DNA from: an uncultured Lachnospiraceae bacterium
GTDB lineage: Bacteria; Bacillota; Clostridia; Lachnospirales; Lachnospiraceae
Direction: 5' to 3'
Length of the DNA stretch: 60,957 nucleotides
Assembly: GCA_910584585.1 (NCBI GenBank)
Contig: CAJUBP010000026.1
Span: forward strand, 1 to 60,957
The position numbers and the translations under genes were made by a program. Below, piece by piece: positions 1-6,890 of this stretch (position 1 is the first letter of the stretch; the number at the start of each line of letters is the position of its first letter). The notes beneath the pieces were generated by a model, which saw nothing but the letters and a program-made list of their open reading frames with translations, searched no databases and was not told the origin of the DNA.

Positions 1-130
1 TTTACATCTGGCTTTTCTAATGCTTTATATCTAAATTGATGCGTTTATCCTATACCTGAGCACAATATTTTTTTAAATTTTACTACTCCTTACACGGATT
101 CCTAAAATATTTTTCCAATACGAATTATAC

Positions 131-345
131 ACACATCCATACAACCCGAATAGGAGTGTACAGTGCATCCATGAAAGCCCGGAAAGCAAAAAAGACAGTC
201 CATGAAACTATCCATGACCGTCTTTTTCTATCTTTATTCGATTCCCATCTATGCTGACTTTTCTAAAACCACCGCCCAAACACAACCCTCAGGCGCTTTC
301 CCCCATATTTGCCAGCTTCGCCGCCTGGTCGGCTGCACGGAACAA
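131..345. repeat. Diverged second copy of the prfA 3' end and terminator region
   Basis: Bases 131-259 align with 3338-3466, including the hairpin whose arms read AAAAAGACAGTC and GACCGTCTTTT. Bases about 311-336 match the last codons of prfA (around 3518-3545) and would encode AADQAAKL on the minus strand, as in true prfA. The order and orientation are the same as at the real prfA end about 3.2 kb away. The two copies form direct repeats bracketing the accessory genes at 0.6-3.2 kb. The identity is by eye, roughly four in five bases. The likely origin is an insertion at, or duplication of, the prfA 3' end; this is inference. Confidence 0.75.
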
Positions 346-440
346 ACGTTGCTAAAATAACAGGCGCAGAACAAACGCTGCTATGCCCAAAAGAGCTGTG
401 TACAAATGTTGCTGTACAAAAGGCTCGGAGCAAACACAGC
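340..440. repeat. Four degenerate ~30-bp direct repeats
   Basis: Copies begin near 340, 369, 400 and 428. Each starts with a variant of gAACAAACGTTGCT followed by about 15 variable bases. They lie next to the prfA 3'-end remnant and hold no convincing reading frame. The rest of 440-609 shows nothing I can name. Confidence 0.45.
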
Positions 441-609
441 CATACCCCGGCAGCAGCTATCTGGAAAATTCAGCTTACATATTGAGATTCCCATAAAATA
501 TGCATTATCCAGAATAACCTTGTACTTTTCCAATCAAACTGAAAAACATCACACCTAAGCCCGTCAAAATTCCAATTTTCCTGCTGCGTTCCTATATTCC
601 AGTCTATTT

Positions 610-1068
610 TTAAGCAGAATGGCACAATATATGCAGTCTGCCATTTGCATCTTCAATTCTAAGATTCCTTACATTGCTTTCATCATCTGGTATTGTGACA
701 TTGAACCTATGGTTTTTATCATCAATTTCGTAAATCAGGTTTTGGAACATTGTCGCGCTTAAAATTAATTGAAAAGGGACATACTGCAAATCTTTACAGG
801 CTACAATATGTGTATTTGGAAAAATAAGGTCACCAATCACAATCTTTTGCACTTCATACAAATTTCCTTTCGTCCTTCCACCAAATCCACTGAAAAAAAC
901 ATTCTTTCTTAAGATTCTTCCCCCTAAATCATTCAATATTTCTTCTTCCGCAGTCCAAATCGGGAAAAATGCCCCTGTGTCCAGCAATGCCCTGAAATTA
1001 TTCCAGCTTTCTAATTTCACAACTGGGCGCAGGCTGTTTTTCACTAATGATAAAGTAAATTGTTTCAT
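610..1068 (-). CDS. Retropepsin-like aspartyl protease domain protein (copy A)
   Basis: 152 aa. Residues 28-33 read LLDTGA, the D-T/S-G-A active-site pattern of retroviral-type aspartyl proteases, followed by a hydrophobic strand and a flap-like GFGG at about 62-65. This fits a single-domain retropepsin-like protein that would act as a dimer; no signal peptide is seen. The ATG overlaps the stop of the upstream small gene by four bases (ATGA), so the pair is probably translationally coupled. A truncated paralogue lies at 1430-1651. The substrate is unknown. The protease fold is inferred from the motif and length only. Confidence 0.6.
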   Translation of the reverse strand: MKQFTLSLVKNSLRPVVKLESWNNFRALLDTGAFFPIWTAEEEILNDLGGRILRKNVFFSGFGGRTKGNLYEVQKIVIGDLIFPNTHIVACKDLQYVPFQLILSATMFQNLIYEIDDKNHRFNVTIPDDESNVRNLRIEDANGRLHILCHSA

Positions 1069-1307
1069 CCGAAATACCCCACTGCCCCCATCTGGAAAAC
1101 ATGATCCGGCGTTGTATAGATTCCCAGCAAGTTACCATTTGTCTGAATCTGCATCCGTGTCAGCTCATTTTTCGACTTATCCGTATATTTCACAATTGCA
1201 GTCTTTATCGTTGCATCATTATCTGGTTCATATTCTACCTCTACTAATCCCACCCACTGGTCTGGGTACTTTTCCTGAATCTCTTCCCATGTTAATCTTT
1301 CAGACAT
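1065..1307 (-). CDS. Small conserved partner protein of the retropepsin-like gene (copy A)
   Basis: 80 aa, starting MSERLTWEEIQ. An upstream in-frame extension is possible, but AGGGAGG six to seven bases before this ATG decides the start. It is acidic, with the blocks YPDQWVGLV and YTTPDHVFQ shared with its paralogue at 1648-1884. I do not recognise a named family. Its strict coupling to a protease gene in both copies suggests the two proteins work together, for example as substrate, chaperone or antitoxin-like partner; this is inference. Confidence 0.7.
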   Translation of the reverse strand: MSERLTWEEIQEKYPDQWVGLVEVEYEPDNDATIKTAIVKYTDKSKNELTRMQIQTNGNLLGIYTTPDHVFQMGAVGYFG

Positions 1308-1395
1308 ACAAAATCCTCCCTGCATTTTTCTATATTTTGCAATCGAATTTCTTATCATGCAGCAATACTTCATTGCCCGCCAGCTTGATAAGCTC

Positions 1396-1468
1396 ATCTT
1401 GAACGCGCACAAGTTTAAACACTATTTTTTTATATTATCATAAGTATACCACACCGCCCAATACCCCC
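1396..1468. repeat. 72-bp direct repeat R1
   Basis: Nearly identical to 3223-3294: two mismatches and one extra T in a T-run by eye. The repeat runs from ATCTTGAACG to ATACCCCC. It lies upstream of the copy A gene pair and cuts into the copy B protease. R2 lies directly upstream of the AbiH gene. The repeat may therefore carry a promoter or leader, and it may be the crossover point that duplicated the module. Confidence 0.85.
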
Positions 1469-1651
1469 AAATCCTGTAAACGGCACTTTCTCTTTTACTA
1501 ATTTTCCGCCTAAAGCACTTACCAAAATCTTCTCAGCATCTGTCCATACTGGAATAACCGCGCCTGTGTCCAGTAACGCTGTCAATGCATCATTCAAAAG
1601 GACAACAGGCCTCTGCTGTTTCTTATCAAGCCTTAATGTAAACTGTTTCAT
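1430..1651 (-). pseudogene. Truncated retropepsin-like protease (copy B)
   Basis: 73 codons. The N-terminal half matches copy A closely (MKQFTLRLDK, then ALLDTGA and FTGFGG), after which homology ends abruptly inside direct repeat R1 and the frame stops a few codons later. The active-site DTGA is kept, but the second half of the domain is lost, so it is probably non-functional. It is coupled to 1648-1884 by the same four-base overlap seen in copy A. Confidence 0.75.
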
Positions 1652-1884
1652 CGCAATGCCCCCAACATTCCCAATTGAAAAATGTGATCCGGGGTTGTAT
1701 ACCTTGAAACAATTTCGCCATTTAATGCCTTCATCGTTAGCTCACTCTTTGTTTTATCCAAATATTTTATTACTGCTGACTCAATAGAGATACCATCATC
1801 ATCTACATATTTCACATCTACAAGCCCAACCCACTGGTCTGGGTATCTTTCCTGAATTTCTTCCCATGTTAATCTTTCAGACAT
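1648..1884 (-). CDS. Small conserved partner protein (copy B)
   Basis: 78 aa, starting MSERLTWEEIQERYPDQW. The same AGGGAGG ribosome site precedes it as in copy A, which decides the start at 1884. It is closely similar to the protein at 1065-1307 over its whole length. Its partner protease is truncated, yet this gene is intact. Function unknown. Confidence 0.7.
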   Translation of the reverse strand: MSERLTWEEIQERYPDQWVGLVDVKYVDDDGISIESAVIKYLDKTKSELTMKALNGEIVSRYTTPDHIFQLGMLGALR

Positions 1885-1930
1885 ACAAAATCCTCCCTGC
1901 ACTTTTTACATTCTATGGCTAAAATTTTTA

Positions 1931-2365
1931 TCATGCAGCCATTACTTTATCGCCTGTCATATCCGATAATGCTTCCTTTTCCCAAACTTCTAAAATTCCT
2001 CCCCCAAAATCTTCCGGCTCATTTTGGGCCTGCTCACTAAAATAATCATATTCCTCTATTTCACGCAACAAATGCGTGTAATTGCAGATTTTCCAACTGC
2101 TTTCTGTGTTTTGGAGCAATTCCTCCAATGTTTCCCTTGAAATTTTATCGGCTGCCCCTCTCGACAATTCTATCAGAAGGTTCCACATTTCTTCCACATT
2201 TCCATAGGGATGCTTATGCATATTTAAAACATCTTTGAGAATTTCAATATATCTGTTTTTGTCAATCTCCTCAGAGCCGTTCGCAATTTTCCAGTAACCT
2301 TCCATTATATTTATAAAAATGGTCAAACTTTGCCATATCGGAAACAATTTCAAATGTGCTCCCAT
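1931..2365 (-). CDS. Hypothetical protein downstream of AbiH
   Basis: 144 aa, acidic, mostly helical by composition, with no motif I recognise. Its start overlaps the last 16 bases of the AbiH frame. A later ATG at 2305 (MEGYWKIANG) is the alternative start; neither has a strong ribosome site. The overlap suggests it belongs to the AbiH transcription unit, and it could be a partner of that system or an immunity-like protein. Confidence 0.55.
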   Translation of the reverse strand: MGAHLKLFPIWQSLTIFINIMEGYWKIANGSEEIDKNRYIEILKDVLNMHKHPYGNVEEMWNLLIELSRGAADKISRETLEELLQNTESSWKICNYTHLLREIEEYDYFSEQAQNEPEDFGGGILEVWEKEALSDMTGDKVMAA

Positions 2366-3181
2366 ATATCTTTATAAAATATGATTGTCTCAATCCCATC
2401 ATGTTCTATCAGCTCTTTTATAATATCTCCATCTGTCACATCCAGAGAATGCCCAAAGATGTATAGTTTATTTTCTTGTTTCCTTCCGTCTTTCCTCTGT
2501 TTATCAATTTCTGCAAGCCATGATTTATACTCATTCCCTGTTTTCTTATAAATGCGCTGGTAATATTTTTTAAACGCAATAAATTCCACTTCTTTGTTTC
2601 TTCTGTCAGCAGGCAGATACTCATCAATGCCAAGTACCATCTGATTTTTATCAATACACTTATCCATATTAAATGCATATGGTATGCTTTGTGCTTTTCC
2701 ATGGATAAAACTATATTTTACATTCCCCCTGTTATATCCATATACCCTTTTCCACGTATCGGAATAATTAAAAGAAAGAATTGCATCCGGGTGGATTGCG
2801 TCTATATCAGGATTATAATATTCAATCCTTCCCCAGTTGTCTATGTAATCAAAAATATAGATCTCTAAAGCCCCGATCAACCTGTTTAAATCTTTCAGCA
2901 TAATAGAAATAAGGTTTCCAATTCTCTTTATATGCAAATTTGAAATGTTCAATCCAAATATTATCCTTCAAATATCCATGTAACGCTTCATCATCATTTG
3001 TTTCAGGACTCTCAAATATAAATTTTAAATATTCATCTTCTATTTTACTTTTTGTATTGGATTTTATTTGCACCAGAGTATATACATGATGGAACCTCTC
3101 AACAAATTGGAGAAAATCTGCATATGTTGTTGGCAAGCCATGTTCTATATCAAACCCATTCCCTATCATTAATATATCCAT
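2350..3181 (-). pseudogene. abiH: AbiH-family abortive infection protein, frameshifted
   Basis: The N-terminal frame (3181 to 2849) starts MDILMIGNGFDIEHGLPTTY, the hallmark start of AbiH phage-resistance proteins. The C-terminal frame (about 2950 to 2350) continues the family with SFNYSDT, a HG motif, VLGIDE, YYQRIYKKTG and FGHSLD. The two frames overlap between 2849 and 2952, and similarity passes from one to the other near 2905-2920, next to an AAACC run, needing a +1 shift. Known members block phage by abortive infection through an uncertain mechanism. It is either a pseudogene, a phase-variable state or a sequencing error; a programmed shift is not supported by any slippery site I can see. 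Confidence 0.8.
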
Positions 3182-3222
3182 CCCTCTCGCCCCTTTTATG
3201 TTTCATTAAACTTGATTATTTT

Positions 3223-3294
3223 ATCTTGAACGTGCACAAATTTAAACACTATTTTTTATATTATCATAAGTATACCACACCGCCCAATACCCCC
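3223..3294. repeat. 72-bp direct repeat R2
   Basis: Partner of 1396-1468. It lies between the prfA terminator region and the AbiH start, so on the minus strand it forms the upstream region of the AbiH unit. R1 has the same position relative to copy A of the small module. Confidence 0.85.
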
Positions 3295-3392
3295 GCAACA
3301 AAAAAGAACCACCGCTTTTTCCGGCAAGGGCTGTGCATCCATCCATACTGCCCAAATAGGGATGTACCGTGCATCCATAAAGCCCGAAAAAC

Positions 3393-3431
3393 AAAAAAGA
3401 CAGTCGATGAAGCTGTCCATGACCGTCTTTT
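3393..3431 (-). terminator. Terminator downstream of prfA
   Basis: Hairpin with arms AAAAGACGGTC and GACTGTCTTTT on the minus strand followed by a T-run. It ends the rpmE-DUF1385-prmC-prfA unit. A diverged copy sits at about 190-230. Confidence 0.65.
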
Positions 3432-3495
3432 CCTACTCTTTATTCCATTTCTATTATAGCCAGATATCCCCGGAAACCCAGCAAAATCAAGGCTT

Positions 3496-4572
3496 TCAAG
3501 CCCTATCTTCAAAGCTGCTTAGCTTCGCCGCCTGATCGGCCGCAATGCACGCGTCAATAATCTCCTGAATATCCCCGTTCATCACCTTGTCCAATTTATA
3601 CAGCGTCAGATTGATCCTGTGATCTGTCACCCGCCCCTGAGGGAAATTATAGGTTCTGATTTTCTCCGAGCGATCCCCGGTTCCAATCTGGCTCCGTCTG
3701 GCCTCCGCTTCCGCGTCATGCTGCTTCTGGCATTCGATATCGTAAAGTTTTGCGCGAAGCAGAGCAAAGGCCTTGTCCTTATTCTGAAGCTGTGACTTCT
3801 CCGTCTGGCTGTAAATTACAATTCCCGTTGGATAATGGGTCAGGCGGACTGCAGAATCCGTGGTATTCACGCACTGTCCGCCGTTTCCGGACGCGCGCAT
3901 CACGTCAATGCGGATATCTTTTTCATCAATCACCACATCTACCTCTTCCGCTTCCGGCATCACTGCAACGGTGATCGTGGAGGTGTGAATCCGCCCGCCG
4001 GACTCTGTTTCCGGCACTCTCTGAACCCGGTGTACGCCGGACTCGTATTTCATGACGGAATAGGCTCCCTGACCGGTGATCATAAAAGTAACATTTTTCA
4101 TGCCGCCGATGCCGATTTCCTCACATTCCATGGTTTCCACCTTCCAGCGGCGGCTTTCTGCAAAATGCACATACATCCGGTAGATTTCCGCTGCAAACAG
4201 CGCCGCTTCATCTCCGCCGGCTCCGGCCCGGATTTCCACGATAACGTTCTTATCATCATTTGGATCCTTGGGCAGCAGCAGAATTTTCAGCTTCTTTTCC
4301 AGTACTTCCACTTTTGCCTTGGAATCATTCAGTTCCTCCTTGGCAAGCTCCCGCATTTCCTCATCGCTTTCCTCTTCCAACATGGCAAGGGAATCCTCAA
4401 TATTCTGCTTTGCCTGCTTGTATTCCTTATAAGATTCCACGATAGGCGCTAGATCGCTTTGCTCCTTCATCAATTTGCGGAACCGGTTGGTGTCGTTTGC
4501 CACATCCGGCTCACTTAACTGATTCATAATCTCTTCAAAACGTAGAAGAATATCTTCTAATCTGTCAAACAT
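3496..4572 (-). CDS. prfA: Peptide chain release factor 1
   Basis: 358 aa, the normal length for RF1. The ATG at 4572 (MFDRLEDILLRFEEI) matches the family start; the frame extends upstream without support. The catalytic GGQ lies in SGNGGQCVN and triggers peptidyl-tRNA hydrolysis. The PxT codon-recognition tripeptide is PET in RVPETES, which fits RF1 (UAA/UAG) rather than RF2. It is downstream of prmC, whose product methylates the GGQ glutamine. Its 3' end is duplicated about 3.2 kb away. Confidence 0.97.
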   Translation of the reverse strand: MFDRLEDILLRFEEIMNQLSEPDVANDTNRFRKLMKEQSDLAPIVESYKEYKQAKQNIEDSLAMLEEESDEEMRELAKEELNDSKAKVEVLEKKLKILLLPKDPNDDKNVIVEIRAGAGGDEAALFAAEIYRMYVHFAESRRWKVETMECEEIGIGGMKNVTFMITGQGAYSVMKYESGVHRVQRVPETESGGRIHTSTITVAVMPEAEEVDVVIDEKDIRIDVMRASGNGGQCVNTTDSAVRLTHYPTGIVIYSQTEKSQLQNKDKAFALLRAKLYDIECQKQHDAEAEARRSQIGTGDRSEKIRTYNFPQGRVTDHRINLTLYKLDKVMNGDIQEIIDACIAADQAAKLSSFEDRA

Positions 4573-4637
4573 CTTTCTCTTCCTCTCTGTCAGTTTCACT
4601 ATATGCAAATCGCCCCGGATCACAGAATACTGCTCCG

Positions 4638-5477
4638 CTATGACGCCGGCAGATTCCCGCAGATCACTCTGTCGCTTCCTGCCAGATCTTTCACAACTTT
4701 TACATTGCAAAACCCATGCTCTTCCATCAAAGCAGACACTTTCTTTCCCTGATCATGGCCGATTTCAAAATATAAATACCCGCCGGGCTTTAGAAATTCC
4801 AGGCTCTCAGGTATTATTTTCCGATAAAACATAAGTCCGTCTTCTGCCCCGTCCAAAGCCTCCAAGGGCTCAAAATTCTTAACTTCCGGCATCAGCTTCC
4901 CGATTGTCCCGGTGGGAATATAAGGCGGATTGGAAATAATCAGGTCAAAGGTTCCTGTAATATTCTGAAATAAATCGCTGCGCACCCATTCCGCCTCCAC
5001 CTGATTGTTTCTGGCGTTCTCTTTGGCGATCAAAAGAGCCTGTTTGGAAATGTCACTGGCTGTTCCCCTGATTTCTTTTCCTGCATACCTTAAAAGACTG
5101 ATGATAATGCATCCGGTGCCGGTGCACAAATCCAGGGCTTCCATGCCTGGCTCTAAAATTTTCAGCGCTTCTTCCACCAGCGTTTCCGTGTCCTGGCGGG
5201 GAATCAGCACATGGGAATTCACTTTAAAATCCAATCCCATAAATTCCTGGACTCCGGTAATGTACTGCAACGGCACGCGCTCGCCCCGCTTTTTCAGCAA
5301 AAACTCGTATTCCTGAAATTTCTCCTGTTCCATTTCATCAAAGCCGCGCATGTAATATTCGCTTTTGTCCATTTTACAGGCATATTCCATCAAATACCAG
5401 GCGTCTAACTGATAATTCAAAACGCCGGCTTCCTTTAACAGATTCCTCCCGTAATTTAACGCCCCCTCAAATGTCAT
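4638..5477 (-). CDS. prmC: Release factor N5-glutamine methyltransferase
   Basis: 279 aa. It carries a SAM-binding Rossmann signature (ALDLCTGTGCIIISLL) and the NPPY motif in ISNPPYIPTG that binds the glutamine side chain. The N-terminal helical domain with PLQYITGVQEFMGL is typical of PrmC/HemK. It methylates the GGQ glutamine of release factors. Its start overlaps the DUF1385 stop by four bases, and prfA follows 65 bases later: the usual Clostridia order. Confidence 0.96.
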   Translation of the reverse strand: MTFEGALNYGRNLLKEAGVLNYQLDAWYLMEYACKMDKSEYYMRGFDEMEQEKFQEYEFLLKKRGERVPLQYITGVQEFMGLDFKVNSHVLIPRQDTETLVEEALKILEPGMEALDLCTGTGCIIISLLRYAGKEIRGTASDISKQALLIAKENARNNQVEAEWVRSDLFQNITGTFDLIISNPPYIPTGTIGKLMPEVKNFEPLEALDGAEDGLMFYRKIIPESLEFLKPGGYLYFEIGHDQGKKVSALMEEHGFCNVKVVKDLAGSDRVICGNLPAS

Positions 5478-6394
5478 GATTTTTTCTCCCTTAAGGTCTT
5501 TACATAGGTTCTCCAGTCAAAAACCGCTTCCACAGAGGCAATTCCCACTTCTATCATCTCTTCATCCGGTTCTTTGGTGGTCAGTTTCTGCATCCACAAT
5601 CCCGGTTTGCTCAAAATATTCACCAGAGGGTTATCGCTTCTGCCTGCCAGCCGGATAAATTCATAAGAAATTCCTGCCACCAGAGGCACAATGGCAAGCC
5701 GCAGCGCCAATCGGAGAATTCTGGAATCCACCCGGATAAACATGGTGGCGATAATTGTAAGAATCACAACCACAAACAAAAAGCTGGTTCCGCAGCGTTT
5801 GTGCTCTCTGGAGCTTTTCTTCACATTTTCCACCGTCAAATCCATGCCGTGCTCAATGCAATTGATACACTTATGCTCCGCGCCGTGATACATAAACACC
5901 CGCTTAATATCCTCCATCCGTGAGATAAGCAGAATATATCCCAAAAATATCAGAAGCCTTAACATACCTTCAATAAGAATCACCACGGTTTCGGATGCTA
6001 TCAATTTCTGAAACAGCAATGACATATAAAATGGAAACACCATAAAAATTGCTACAGCCAGCACAAGGGACAGACAGATGGTAATTCCGATCTCCATCTT
6101 CTCTTTCTTCTGGTTCCGTTCTGTCTGTTCCGATTCTTCCTCTTCGAAAAAAGAAGCGGAAAAGGTCAGGCAGGACATTCCAAGTATCATAGATTCCAGA
6201 AAATTGAGAATTCCCCTTACAAAAATCAGGTTTCGGATGGTTTCATTCTTACAAAGCCCGCCGTATTCTTTCTTCTCCACTATGATTTCATGATCCGGCT
6301 TACGGACTGCAACGGCATAACTCTCTGCATTTTTCATCATTACGCCTTCCATTACAGCCTGTCCGCCAATTCCTGAATAAGCCAAATTTCTCAC
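5474..6394 (-). CDS. DUF1385 (YqhQ-like) membrane protein
   Basis: 306 aa. It starts with GIGGQAVMEGVMMKN, the DUF1385 hallmark, and has about four or five hydrophobic segments between residues 110 and 230 plus a charged HGAEHKCI stretch. The family is conserved next to rpmE and prmC in Firmicutes. Its biochemical function is not established. Placement between rpmE and prmC fits that synteny. Confidence 0.9.
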   Translation of the reverse strand: MRNLAYSGIGGQAVMEGVMMKNAESYAVAVRKPDHEIIVEKKEYGGLCKNETIRNLIFVRGILNFLESMILGMSCLTFSASFFEEEESEQTERNQKKEKMEIGITICLSLVLAVAIFMVFPFYMSLLFQKLIASETVVILIEGMLRLLIFLGYILLISRMEDIKRVFMYHGAEHKCINCIEHGMDLTVENVKKSSREHKRCGTSFLFVVVILTIIATMFIRVDSRILRLALRLAIVPLVAGISYEFIRLAGRSDNPLVNILSKPGLWMQKLTTKEPDEEMIEVGIASVEAVFDWRTYVKTLREKKS

Positions 6395-6482
6395 CCCTTT
6401 CGGTATTTTATCAGTGATCCTCTGTCATTAACCCCATGAAAGCGGGCGCTCTTTTCTTTTGACAGAAAATTTTCTTCTCATA

Positions 6483-6517
6483 GAAAAATAGAGGATGTCC
6501 ACGAAAAAGACATCCTC
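6483..6517 (-). terminator. Terminator downstream of rpmE
   Basis: Perfect 9-bp stem GAGGATGTC/GACATCCTC with a 9-base loop, followed on the minus strand by TATTTTTC. Confidence 0.75.
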
Positions 6518-6562
6518 CCTTTGCTGCTTTCACATACTCATTCACGGAGCCTGCAACTAATC

Positions 6563-6769
6563 TTACTGATTATTGATACCATACTTCTTATTGAACTTAT
6601 CAATACGTCCGCGGGCCTGAGCAGCCTTCTGCTGTCCGGTATAGAACGGATGGCATTTGGAACAGATTTCCACATGAATATCTTTCTTGGTTGAACCTGT
6701 AACGAACGTGTTGCCGCAGTTGCATGTTACAGTTGCCTGATAATAATCTGGATGGATTCCTTCTCTCAT
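6563..6769 (-). CDS. rpmE: 50S ribosomal protein L31
   Basis: 68 aa, starting MREGIHPDYYQATVTCNCGN. It keeps the CxC and CSKC cysteines, so it is the zinc-binding (C+) form. A GAGGTG ribosome site precedes the ATG. It has its own downstream terminator, allowing expression independent of the DUF1385-prmC-prfA genes. Confidence 0.97.
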   Translation of the reverse strand: MREGIHPDYYQATVTCNCGNTFVTGSTKKDIHVEICSKCHPFYTGQQKAAQARGRIDKFNKKYGINNQ

Positions 6770-6890
6770 GATTTCACCTCTTCACACTGTATTTTAAATC
6801 TTGTCTGATTTTCCAAAATTATGCTGCATACACAACAGCTTTATTAGCATACCATACTTTTTCCATATATGCAAGTTGTTTTCTAAAATT

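Noticed and set aside
2849..2952. Programmed frameshift in AbiH
   Set aside because: No slippery heptamer with a downstream structure is visible; known AbiH proteins are single-frame.
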